From contig JBFGRM010000009.1 of assembly GCA_041563675.1 (NCBI GenBank), forward strand, positions 1 to 24,546: 24,546 nucleotides of DNA, written 5' to 3'. Below are positions 8,524 through 14,853 of the stretch, one piece after another (the stretch's first letter is position 1; every line of letters starts with the position of its first letter). A model generated the notes under the pieces. The model made no database searches, was not told the DNA's origin, and was given only the letters and a program-made list of their open reading frames with translations. The translations under genes and the position numbers were made by a program. This DNA is from JBFGRM01 sp041563675 (GTDB lineage Bacteria; Nitrospirota; Nitrospiria; Nitrospirales; Nitrospiraceae).

Positions 8524-9596
8524 GGCGACGCGCGGCGGATCTGGGCGGCCACAGCCGCCGCCCCGAGAATCGCCGCCTTTTGATTCATGATGACCTGCAC
8601 GGGGATCGTGCTGAGCAGGCGCTTGTAGCGGCCTTTGGCCGTAAAGGCCCGCATGAAGGTGCCGTCCTTCAGCTTGGCGAGCATCTTCGGGGCGATGCCG
8701 CCAGCGAGGTAGACTCCGCTCAGCGCCATGGTCTTAAGGGCCAGGTTGCCGGCCTCCGCTCCGTAGATGGAGGCGAACAGGTCCAGAGCCTGGACCGCGA
8801 TATCGGCCTGCTTCTTGAGGCCGGCCTCGGCAATGGCGGCCGGAGGATCCGCGACCTTCAGTCGCTCGGCGAGCCAGGTGGGCTCGTTCTTCTTGTTCTC
8901 CCGCAAGAACTCATAGATGGCGTGAAGGCCCGCGCCGCTCAGCACCCGCTCGTAGCTCACGTGCAGGTACGTCGCGCGCAGATGGCGCAGCAGCTCGATC
9001 TCCAGATCGCTGTTGGGACCGAAATCGGAGTGGCCTCCCTCGGACGGAACGGGCTGGTATCGGACGCCGTCCCAGAAGAGCGTGGCCTCGCCTAATCCCG
9101 TGCCCGCGGCGATCAGGGCGATGGCGTGGTTCGTCTTGGGTGGGGTCCCCGCGTTCAGCACCTCGAGCTCGTCGGGCTGCAACACCAAGAGCCCGTAGGC
9201 CGTCGCCTCGAGGTCGTTCAGCAGGCGAACGTGGGGGATGTTGAAACGCTTGGCGATTTCGTCCCCGTCGACCGTCCATGGCAGGTTGGTCGTTCGTGCG
9301 CGATTGTCCAAGACCGGACCTGCGACGCTGAAGCAGGCGACGTCGACCGTATGCGGCCTCGGCGGGGCCTCATCCTCCTCGTGAGAATCCGCGGAGTCGC
9401 TTGCCTCCTCTTGGGGCTCACTGTCCTCCTCCTCTTCCGGTTCTGCCGGAGTGAGAAACTCCTCCAAGAGGTCTTCCAAGCTCTCGAAGTCGCTGCTCGC
9501 ATAGGTGGCTGCGCGCTCGGGGTCGACCCGCTCGTTCTTCCAGTCGTAGAGCGCGAGATTGACCTTGGTCCCGCCGATGTCTCCTGCCAGTATCAT
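8520..9596 (-). CDS. glk: glucokinase (Glk family) with acidic insertion
   Basis: The enzyme phosphorylates glucose with ATP to glucose 6-phosphate in the cytoplasm, feeding glycolysis and the pentose phosphate pathway. The N-terminal phosphate loop GDIGGTKVNLALYD (5-18), the catalytic Asp128 in LLNDLEA, the AAGTGLGEA loop at 163-171 and SEGGHSDF at 185-192 place it in the Glk (PF02685) family rather than the ROK family. Residues about 51-80 form an acidic, low-complexity stretch with runs of Glu, Asp, Ser and Pro that standard glucokinases lack. This accounts for most of the excess over the usual 320 or so residues. It falls between the first strands and the FSVAGPV block, where a surface loop is expected. 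The ATG at 9596 has AGGAAG-type ribosome binding sequence directly upstream, 6 bases after the pgl stop. Confidence 0.94.
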   Translation of the reverse strand: MILAGDIGGTKVNLALYDWKNERVDPERAATYASSDFESLEDLLEEFLTPAEPEEEEDSEPQEEASDSADSHEEDEAPPRPHTVDVACFSVAGPVLDNRARTTNLPWTVDGDEIAKRFNIPHVRLLNDLEATAYGLLVLQPDELEVLNAGTPPKTNHAIALIAAGTGLGEATLFWDGVRYQPVPSEGGHSDFGPNSDLEIELLRHLRATYLHVSYERVLSGAGLHAIYEFLRENKKNEPTWLAERLKVADPPAAIAEAGLKKQADIAVQALDLFASIYGAEAGNLALKTMALSGVYLAGGIAPKMLAKLKDGTFMRAFTAKGRYKRLLSTIPVQVIMNQKAAILGAAAVAAQIRRASP

Positions 9597-9602
9597 GTCT
9601 TC

Positions 9603-10379
9603 CTATTCCTCATGTGACGTCAGTTGTCGTGCCACGGACGAGAGCCGCCCGGCTGCCCCCTTGTCGAGGAACCAGATCAAGCGACCTTGTCGCGGCATGA
9701 TCAGGCTCGCGGGCAGTGGCGCCGCCGAGCCTCCCCCGGGCTCGAGAATGGCTTTCACCGCGGGGGCCTTCCCTGAGCCGACGACGAGGAATAGCACGGC
9801 GGCGGCCTCGTTGATGAGCGGCGCGGTGAACGTGATCCGATCGCGCACGCCGGTCGGTGCCCTGCCGACCGTCACCAGCCGCTGGGCCTCCGCCAGCGCG
9901 GGGGTTTGCGGAAAGAGCGAGGCCGTATGTCCGTCGTCGCCGAGCCCCAACAGAATGAGGTGAAAGCGGGGGCGTGCCTGGGGGCCCACGCCGAAGCGTT
10001 CCCGCAGCCCCGCCTCATAGCGTGACGCCGCGGTCTCCGGATCGAGCTCCCCCTCCATCCGTGTCACTTGCGGCGCCTGGATCTTGAGTGGCGCAAAAAG
10101 ATGGTCTTGGGCGAGTCGAAAATTACTGTCCGCGTGATCGGGTCGGACACAGCGCTCATCCCCAAAGAAGAAGCGCACCTTCGTCCAGTCCAGCTGTTTG
10201 GCCAGGGATGGCTGGACCAGCTCCTCATAGAGCAAGCGAGGCGTGGAGCCGCCCGACAGCGCCACGCTAAACGCGCCGTCGGCTGCGAGGGCTTGCTGGC
10301 CGAGCCAGATGAACAGGTCGGCGGCCTCGGCCGCCAGCTCGCGACCATCGTCGAAGATGCGAATTTCGGGTGACGGCAT
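9603..10379 (-). CDS. pgl: 6-phosphogluconolactonase (DevB/Pgl family)
   Basis: The enzyme hydrolyses 6-phosphogluconolactone to 6-phosphogluconate, the second step of the oxidative pentose phosphate pathway. The 258-residue form has SGGSTP at 42-47, GDERCVRPDHADSN at 73-86 and LGLGDDGHTASLFP at 144-157, all diagnostic of the family. I chose the ATG at 10379. The reading frame is open to 10538, but the upstream residues are unlike the family and would run into the divergent promoter of rpmH. No strong ribosome binding site precedes this ATG. It appears to be the first gene of the minus-strand cluster with glk, rpiA and the aminopeptidase. The glucose-6-phosphate and 6-phosphogluconate dehydrogenases are not in the window. 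Confidence 0.93.
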   Translation of the reverse strand: MPSPEIRIFDDGRELAAEAADLFIWLGQQALAADGAFSVALSGGSTPRLLYEELVQPSLAKQLDWTKVRFFFGDERCVRPDHADSNFRLAQDHLFAPLKIQAPQVTRMEGELDPETAASRYEAGLRERFGVGPQARPRFHLILLGLGDDGHTASLFPQTPALAEAQRLVTVGRAPTGVRDRITFTAPLINEAAAVLFLVVGSGKAPAVKAILEPGGGSAAPLPASLIMPRQGRLIWFLDKGAAGRLSSVARQLTSHEE

Positions 10380-10441
10380 GGCAACCGGTGCTTTCTGCAA
10401 AGGCGGGTGATCCGCGCTGAGGCACCCACACCAAAACAGAC

Positions 10442-10471
10442 ATCTTAAGGTTGGGGGCGGGGAAAAGGCAA
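10442..10471 (-). promoter_or_regulatory. possible promoter of the pgl-glk-rpiA-aminopeptidase cluster
   Basis: On the minus strand TTGCCT (10466-10471) and TAAGAT (10442-10447) are 18 bases apart. Each matches the sigma-70 consensus at 4 of 6 positions. It sits about 60 bases before the pgl ATG, in the only sizeable gap upstream of this cluster. The rest of this divergent 213-base region holds the rpmH promoter and no gene. Confidence 0.35.
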
Positions 10472-10528
10472 TCTGCCGTTGTGCTGGTGATCCGACCTCG
10501 AGGAGAGATGCTCCAGAGCTCGGTGTGA

Positions 10529-10557
10529 TTGACAGCATCTGGCGCGGTCCATATAAT
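10529..10557 (+). promoter_or_regulatory. consensus sigma-70 promoter of rpmH
   Basis: TTGACA (10529-10534), a 17-base spacer and TATAAT (10552-10557) make a perfect match to the sigma-70 consensus at both hexamers and in spacing. Transcription would begin near 10564, about 30 bases before the rpmH ATG. It probably drives rpmH-rnpA-yidD and perhaps the genes beyond. Confidence 0.9.
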
Positions 10558-10592
10558 GAAAAATTCGCTGCAGTGTTGCGGAGGAGCTATCC

Positions 10593-10730
10593 ATGTCGTT
10601 TACGTCGAAACAGCCGTCGAATTTGAAGCGCAAGCGCGACCATGGGTTTCGCAAGCGCATGAGCACCAAAGCGGGGCGGAGGGTATTGGCCCGCCGTCGC
10701 GCCAAAGGCCGACATCGGCTGACGGTGTGA
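10593..10730 (+). CDS. rpmH: 50S ribosomal protein L34
   Basis: This 45-residue protein of the large ribosomal subunit starts MSFTSKQPSNLKRKRDHGF and continues with the invariant KAGRRVLARRRAKGRHRL pattern of L34. It is strongly basic, as expected for an rRNA-binding protein. GGAGGAG at 10580-10586 lies 6 bases before the ATG, an excellent ribosome binding site. A consensus promoter is just upstream. The stop overlaps the proposed rnpA GTG start. In many bacteria dnaA lies next to rpmH; here the upstream neighbour is the divergent pgl. Confidence 0.97.
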   Translation: MSFTSKQPSNLKRKRDHGFRKRMSTKAGRRVLARRRAKGRHRLTV

Positions 10731-11113
10731 ATTTCTCCCGGGGTGGGTCGCGAAGGACTCGCGATCGGCTCTTCTTCATGCGAAACAGCGCCGACATCGA
10801 GCGCGTGAAGAGGCAGGGGAGCCGGCATCACACCCCATTGTTCTCCATCGCATCCATCTCGTCCGAGACCGCGCAACCGCGCGTGGGCATCATCGTGGGA
10901 AAGCGGCTCGGGAAGGCGGTTGCGAGAAACCGGGCAAAGCGGCTGTTCCGAGAGCTCGCACGCCTCAACCGGCCTCGACTCGCCAGCCACCGGGCCTTCC
11001 TCGTGTTTCCGAAGCGCCATGCGCTCGATGTGAGCTATGCGGAGCTTCGCGAGCGTTGGGATGCGGCGCTGCGGCGTGCGGGTCTGGTGAATCCGAACTC
11101 AGGCGTATCGTGA
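10727..11113 (+). CDS. rnpA: ribonuclease P protein component
   Basis: This is the protein subunit of RNase P, which helps the RNA subunit remove 5' leaders from tRNA precursors. The diagnostic block VGKRLGKAVARNRAKRLFRE carries the RNR motif (residues 68-73 from the chosen start). It is preceded by a basic N-terminus and followed by the usual FxVFPK-like strand (AFLVFPKRHA). I chose GTG 10727, which overlaps the rpmH stop (GTGTGA), giving 128 residues and keeping the basic FSRGGSRRTRDRL segment. ATG 10778 (111 residues) is an alternative, but no ribosome binding site precedes it. The stop overlaps the yidD GTG start. The start is uncertain, the identity is not. Confidence 0.9.
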   Translation: MNFSRGGSRRTRDRLFFMRNSADIERVKRQGSRHHTPLFSIASISSETAQPRVGIIVGKRLGKAVARNRAKRLFRELARLNRPRLASHRAFLVFPKRHALDVSYAELRERWDAALRRAGLVNPNSGVS

Positions 11114-11319
11114 AACGATTGTTCCTCAGCATCATCGATGGCTACCAACGGTGGGTCTCCCCGCTGCTCGGGCCCTGCTGCCGGTTCGAGCCCTCCTGCT
11201 CCCACTACGCGAGCGAGGCCATCACGCGGTACGGGCTGCTCCGGGGGTTGGCAAAGTCCTGCCTGAGGCTGCTGAAGTGCCATCCCTTTCATCCCGGCGG
11301 GTTTGATCCAGTCAAATGA
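11110..11319 (+). CDS. yidD: membrane protein insertion efficiency factor YidD
   Basis: This 69-residue protein belongs to the YidD (haemolytic domain) family, a small inner-membrane-associated protein that aids YidC-dependent membrane insertion. The family signature is complete: the amphipathic N-terminus KRLFLSIIDGYQRWVSPLLG, then CRFEPSCSHYASEAI and the terminal CHPFHPGGFDPV. The start is GTG 11110, overlapping the rnpA stop (GTGA), with AGGCG upstream; the reading frame extends further but into rnpA. It sits between rnpA and yidC, the usual place. A 167-base repeat-bearing gap separates it from yidC. Confidence 0.95.
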   Translation: MKRLFLSIIDGYQRWVSPLLGPCCRFEPSCSHYASEAITRYGLLRGLAKSCLRLLKCHPFHPGGFDPVK

Positions 11320-11350
11320 CAGAGAAGGTAAGTCGGTTGGAGCAGGGGGC

Positions 11351-11469
11351 CGGTTTGGTCAGTTGGCCGGACCCAACTGAGCGCACTGATCGATCTCCTG
11401 CAACCGACGAGACGGACTCAACCGACGAACCTGACGCAACCCTTTGAACTGACCCAGCCGACCAAACCG
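11351..11469. repeat. long inverted repeat between yidD and yidC
   Basis: CGGTTTGGTCAGTTGG at 11351-11366 pairs with CCAGCCGACCAAACCG at 11454-11469. The 16-base stem has one A-C mismatch and one G-U pair, with an 87-base intervening segment. The right arm lies inside the 9-bp repeat array. In RNA it would put most of the yidC leader in one hairpin ending 17 bases before the ATG. Confidence 0.7.
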
Positions 11470-11486
11470 ACTCGACTATTGACAGC
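11370..11486 (+). repeat. degenerate 9-bp tandem repeat array upstream of yidC
   Basis: Read in 9-base steps, the segment gives thirteen units, nine of which begin with GA. Examples are GACCCAACT, GACTCAACC, GACGAACCT, GACGCAACC, GACCCAGCC, GACCAAACC and GACTCGACT. The consensus is roughly GACNNAACC. The array ends exactly at the yidC ATG. In frame with yidC it would read as Thr-Asp-rich tripeptides, but a TGA at 11445-11447 interrupts it. Confidence 0.65.
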
Positions 11487-13283
11487 ATGGAAAAGCGCGT
11501 CGCCCTCTTTTTGATCCTGTCGCTCCTGATCGTCCTCGGGTGGAATTTCCTCGCCGGGAAGATGGGATGGATCCCGGAGCCACCCCCCGAGGAGATGCAA
11601 GAGGCGCCGCGACCCGCGGAGCCCGAGGCGAAGCCTTCCCAGCCAAGGGGCTCCGCCGAAACAGTCTTGGCGAAAGAAGAGCCGTCGAGCCCGAGCCAAG
11701 CTCCGTCCGACATGCCGATCGCCGGCATCCCGTCAGCCGAGGAATTCGTCGTCGTGGAAACCGATCTGTACCGCGCGCGGTTCAGCAATCGGGGAGCGGT
11801 GATCCACGGATGGGAGCTGGCGGAGTACACGACCCCGAGTCCGGAGGGACCGGTGCCGGTCGAGCTCATGTACAAGGAAGGCCGGTTCCTGAAGCCGCTT
11901 GCGGTCAAGGTCGCCGACGAGGGCCTGACGGAGACGCTCCGCGACGGCCTGTATCGCGTCAGCCGGGATTTCGAGCGGCTGGATGAACGCCATCCGGTCG
12001 GCCACCTGTCGTTTGTGTACCGCGACGAGGACAGTGGGGTGAGGGTCGAAAAGGAGCTCACCTTCCATTATGGGAGCTACGTCGTCGACGTGAAAGTGCG
12101 AGCGGAGGGTCTCCCCGAGGATTGGGGGGTCAACCTCGGCACCAATTTCGGCATCGTGGAGTGGGGGGAAGGCTTCATCGGAATCATGGGGCCGGCGTTC
12201 CTGATCGACGAGCAGGTCGAAAAGGAGGTCCCCGATGACCGCCTGGTGCGTTCGGGACCGGTTCGCTGGCTGGCGCTGCAGGACAAGTACTTCATCAGCG
12301 CATTGATACCCGAAGACGCGAAGGCCGTGGGTGTCACCAAGGAGGGCGACAATCTGGTCTCCACCTACGTGCAGTTTCCCGCGGTCGACTCAGCAGCAAT
12401 GCGGCTGTACGCCGGGCCCAAGGCCTACGACCGGCTCAAGGCGCTCGGGATCCGTCTGGAAGACACGATCGACTTCGGGTGGTTCATTTACGGGAGCTGG
12501 GACATCGTGCGCTGGATCGCAAAGCCCCTGTTCCAGGTGCTGCGATTCTTCCACGAGTACACACAGAACTACGGATTCTCGATCATCCTGCTGACGGTCT
12601 GCATCAAGCTGCTGTTCGTGCCCCTCCAGTATAAGAGTTACAAATCGATGAAGGACATGCAGGTCGTCCAACCGAAGATGCAGGAGCTGCAGAAGAAGTA
12701 CAAGGACGACCGGGAGAAGCTCAACCGTGAGCTCCTCAAGCTCTATAAGGACTACAAGGTGAACCCGCTGGGCGGGTGCCTGCCGATGTTGATGCAGATG
12801 CCGGTGTTTATCGCGCTCTTCAACATTCTCTACATGACGATCGAGCTTCGGCAGGCGCCGTTCCTGCTGTGGATCACGGATCTCTCTGTGCCCGACCCGT
12901 TCTACGTCCTGCCCATTCTCATGGGGGCGAGCATGGTCCTCCAGCAAAAGATCATGCCCACCGCGATGGATCCGACACAGGCCAAGATGATGTTGATGCT
13001 GCCGGTCTTCCTGACCTTCATCTTCCTGAACTTCGCGGCAGGCCTGGTGCTGTACTGGCTCACGAACAACGTGCTGACGATCGCGCAACAGTTCATCACG
13101 GATCGATATATCTTCAAGCGGCCCACCTTTACCTCTCTCGCAGCCGCCCCCGCGGACCCATCGGACACGAAGGCTGAGGGGGACGGTCACAAGGCCTCGG
13201 GGAAGAAGAAAAAGAAGGACAAGCAGGGCGACAAGCCCGACACGGCCGACAAGACTGAAACGGACACCCCGGTCCAATCCTGA
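11487..13283 (+). CDS. yidC: membrane protein insertase YidC
   Basis: This inner-membrane insertase works alone or with SecYEG. The 598-residue protein has the Gram-negative layout. There is an N-terminal membrane segment (about 5-23) and a Pro/Glu-rich linker (30-75). The large periplasmic P1 domain (about 85-335) follows, then the conserved insertase core with membrane segments near 362-382, 433-452, 471-486 and 503-533. Lys374 in SIILLTVCIKLLFVPL occupies the place of the hydrophilic-groove Arg of E. coli. NPLGGCLPMLMQMPVFIALF at 426-445 is the family signature. The tail (570-590) is Lys-rich, as in YidC proteins that contact ribosomes. No ribosome binding site precedes the ATG, which directly follows a 9-bp repeat array. 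mnmE follows after 11 bases. Confidence 0.96.
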   Translation: MEKRVALFLILSLLIVLGWNFLAGKMGWIPEPPPEEMQEAPRPAEPEAKPSQPRGSAETVLAKEEPSSPSQAPSDMPIAGIPSAEEFVVVETDLYRARFSNRGAVIHGWELAEYTTPSPEGPVPVELMYKEGRFLKPLAVKVADEGLTETLRDGLYRVSRDFERLDERHPVGHLSFVYRDEDSGVRVEKELTFHYGSYVVDVKVRAEGLPEDWGVNLGTNFGIVEWGEGFIGIMGPAFLIDEQVEKEVPDDRLVRSGPVRWLALQDKYFISALIPEDAKAVGVTKEGDNLVSTYVQFPAVDSAAMRLYAGPKAYDRLKALGIRLEDTIDFGWFIYGSWDIVRWIAKPLFQVLRFFHEYTQNYGFSIILLTVCIKLLFVPLQYKSYKSMKDMQVVQPKMQELQKKYKDDREKLNRELLKLYKDYKVNPLGGCLPMLMQMPVFIALFNILYMTIELRQAPFLLWITDLSVPDPFYVLPILMGASMVLQQKIMPTAMDPTQAKMMLMLPVFLTFIFLNFAAGLVLYWLTNNVLTIAQQFITDRYIFKRPTFTSLAAAPADPSDTKAEGDGHKASGKKKKKDKQGDKPDTADKTETDTPVQS

Positions 13284-13294
13284 GACGGAACCTG

Positions 13295-14722
13295 ATGGGG
13301 ACGGAGCTGGACGATACGATTTGTGCCGTCGCAACCCCCGTTGGTGAGGGGGGAATCGGAGTGGTGCGGGTCAGCGGTGGGAAGGCGATGGAAGTCGCCT
13401 CGGGCTTGGTGCGGCTGCGATCGGGAAAGGCGCTGCACGCCGTGCGCAGCCACCACATGTATCGGGCCGACCTCGTGGCCGGAGGCGCGAGGCACGGAGG
13501 GGAGCGCGGCAAACAGGGCGAGGTGCTCGATGAAGCGCTGGTGGTGGTCATGCGGCGTCCCCACTCGTACACGGGTGAGACGGTGGTGGAAATTCACTCC
13601 CACGGCGGTCCGCTCGTGCTGCAGCTGATCTGCTCCGTTCTCGTCCGCGGGGGCGCAAGGCTGGCCGAGCCGGGCGAGTTCACGAAGCGGGCGTTTCTCA
13701 ATGGCCGCTTGGATCTGGCCCAGGCCGAGGCGGTGCTGGACACGATTCGGGCGCGAACGGAGGGGGGGCTCACGATCGCGCAGGAGCACCTGCGTGGGGC
13801 GCTGTCGGCGCGAATCGACGAGCTCAGAGAGGAACTGATCCGGCTTCTGGGTCACGTGGAGGCGGCGATTGATTTTGCGGAAGAGGATATCGCGTTCGTC
13901 AGCCAAGGCGACCTGCAAGCGGGGTTGGGCAAGGCCGTCGAAGCGCTCATGCGCCTCACGGAGAGCGGCCGGGAAGGAAGGGTTTTTCGTGAGGGGCTCG
14001 CCGCCGTCATCGTGGGTCGGGCCAATGTCGGGAAGTCGAGCCTCCTCAATGCGTTGCTGGAGACAGATCGAGCCATCGTGACGAAGGTCCCGGGGACGAC
14101 ACGCGACGTGCTCGAGGAGACCATGAACATCCGGGGCATTCCCGTCCGGCTGATCGATACGGCCGGCATTCGCGGCACGCGGGATGAAGTGGAGCAGGAA
14201 GGGATCCGCCGGAGCCGCGCGGCGATGGAGCAGGCCGAGCTGCTCATGATCGTGCTGGACGGATCGAGACGTCTGACCGAGGAGGATCGCGACCTTGTGG
14301 GACGGCACGCGGGCAAAAAGCGGCTCGTGATCGTCAACAAGATCGATCTGCCCCGTCACCTCGACGAAGGAGAGCTTGCCGAATGGGTGGCTGGATTTCC
14401 GGATTGCGCGGTGCTCAGTCTGTCTGCGAGGACAGGAGCGGGGCTGGACGGATTGAAGGATCGGCTGCGCGAGCTTGTGGTTCGTCCCGACTTTGAGCCC
14501 GGTGAGTCACCCACCGTGACCCGGCTGCGGCACATGACCGCGCTGAGCAGGGCGCAGGAGGCGGTGACGCAGACGCTCGACTCAGTCGCCAAGGGCTTGT
14601 CGGCTGAGTTCGTCGCGGTGGACCTTCGAGCGGCCATCGACGCGCTGGGGGAGATTACGGGGGCGGTGACGACCGACGACATTCTCGATCGGATCTTCAG
14701 GGAATTTTGTATCGGGAAATAA
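13295..14722 (+). CDS. mnmE: tRNA modification GTPase MnmE
   Basis: With MnmG this GTPase installs the aminomethyl-type group on uridine 34 of certain tRNAs. The 475-residue protein shows the N-terminal folate-binding domain (about 1-120), a helical domain interrupted by a Ras-like G domain, and the C-terminal FREFCIGK whose Cys is conserved. G-domain motifs are GRANVGKS (241-248), PGTTRD (266-271), DTAG (288-291) and NKID (348-351). Its length is normal. The start ATG 13295 is 11 bases after the yidC stop with only a weak GGAAC-type ribosome binding site, suggesting coupled translation. The jag/khpB gene often found between yidC and mnmE is missing. Its partner mnmG follows after a 131-base gap. 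Confidence 0.97.
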   Translation: MGTELDDTICAVATPVGEGGIGVVRVSGGKAMEVASGLVRLRSGKALHAVRSHHMYRADLVAGGARHGGERGKQGEVLDEALVVVMRRPHSYTGETVVEIHSHGGPLVLQLICSVLVRGGARLAEPGEFTKRAFLNGRLDLAQAEAVLDTIRARTEGGLTIAQEHLRGALSARIDELREELIRLLGHVEAAIDFAEEDIAFVSQGDLQAGLGKAVEALMRLTESGREGRVFREGLAAVIVGRANVGKSSLLNALLETDRAIVTKVPGTTRDVLEETMNIRGIPVRLIDTAGIRGTRDEVEQEGIRRSRAAMEQAELLMIVLDGSRRLTEEDRDLVGRHAGKKRLVIVNKIDLPRHLDEGELAEWVAGFPDCAVLSLSARTGAGLDGLKDRLRELVVRPDFEPGESPTVTRLRHMTALSRAQEAVTQTLDSVAKGLSAEFVAVDLRAAIDALGEITGAVTTDDILDRIFREFCIGK

Positions 14723-14735
14723 TGAACGGGGCGCG

Positions 14736-14844
14736 GGGCTCGTGGCGCGTGGAAAGTCTTAATGATTAGTTATAAATACGTATTCTCAAGTGCAGCTCTT
14801 TGTGTACTGTTTGCCGCGAGCGTCTTGCCGCAAGCCGCGAGCCC
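14736..14844. repeat. inverted repeat flanking an AT-rich patch between mnmE and mnmG
   Basis: GGGCTCGTGGC (14736-14746) pairs with GCCGCGAGCCC (14834-14844) over 11 positions, with one T-G wobble. A second GCCGCGAGC copy is at 14813-14821. Between the arms lies an AT-rich run (about 14759-14790) containing TATAAA at 14771-14776, which stands out from the GC-rich surroundings and could be a promoter core. I could not find a good -35 for it. No gene is seen in this gap. Confidence 0.5.
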
Positions 14845-14853
14845 AGGATTGGT

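Noticed and set aside
10529..10726. Extended rnpA start overlapping all of rpmH
   Set aside because: Overlapping rnpA-rpmH genes exist in Thermus, but here the extra N-terminus would begin on the promoter itself and resembles no RnpA.
11480..11485. TTGACA just before the yidC ATG as a -35 element
   Set aside because: It is part of the 9-bp repeat array, and a promoter there would start transcription inside yidC.
12390..13334. Minus-strand open frame of 314 codons inside yidC
   Set aside because: It mirrors yidC codons, and the His/Leu/Val/Gln-rich product matches nothing. yidC is certain.
13187..14359. Minus-strand open frame of 390 codons inside mnmE
   Set aside because: It is antisense to the MnmE G domain, with no start context or domain.
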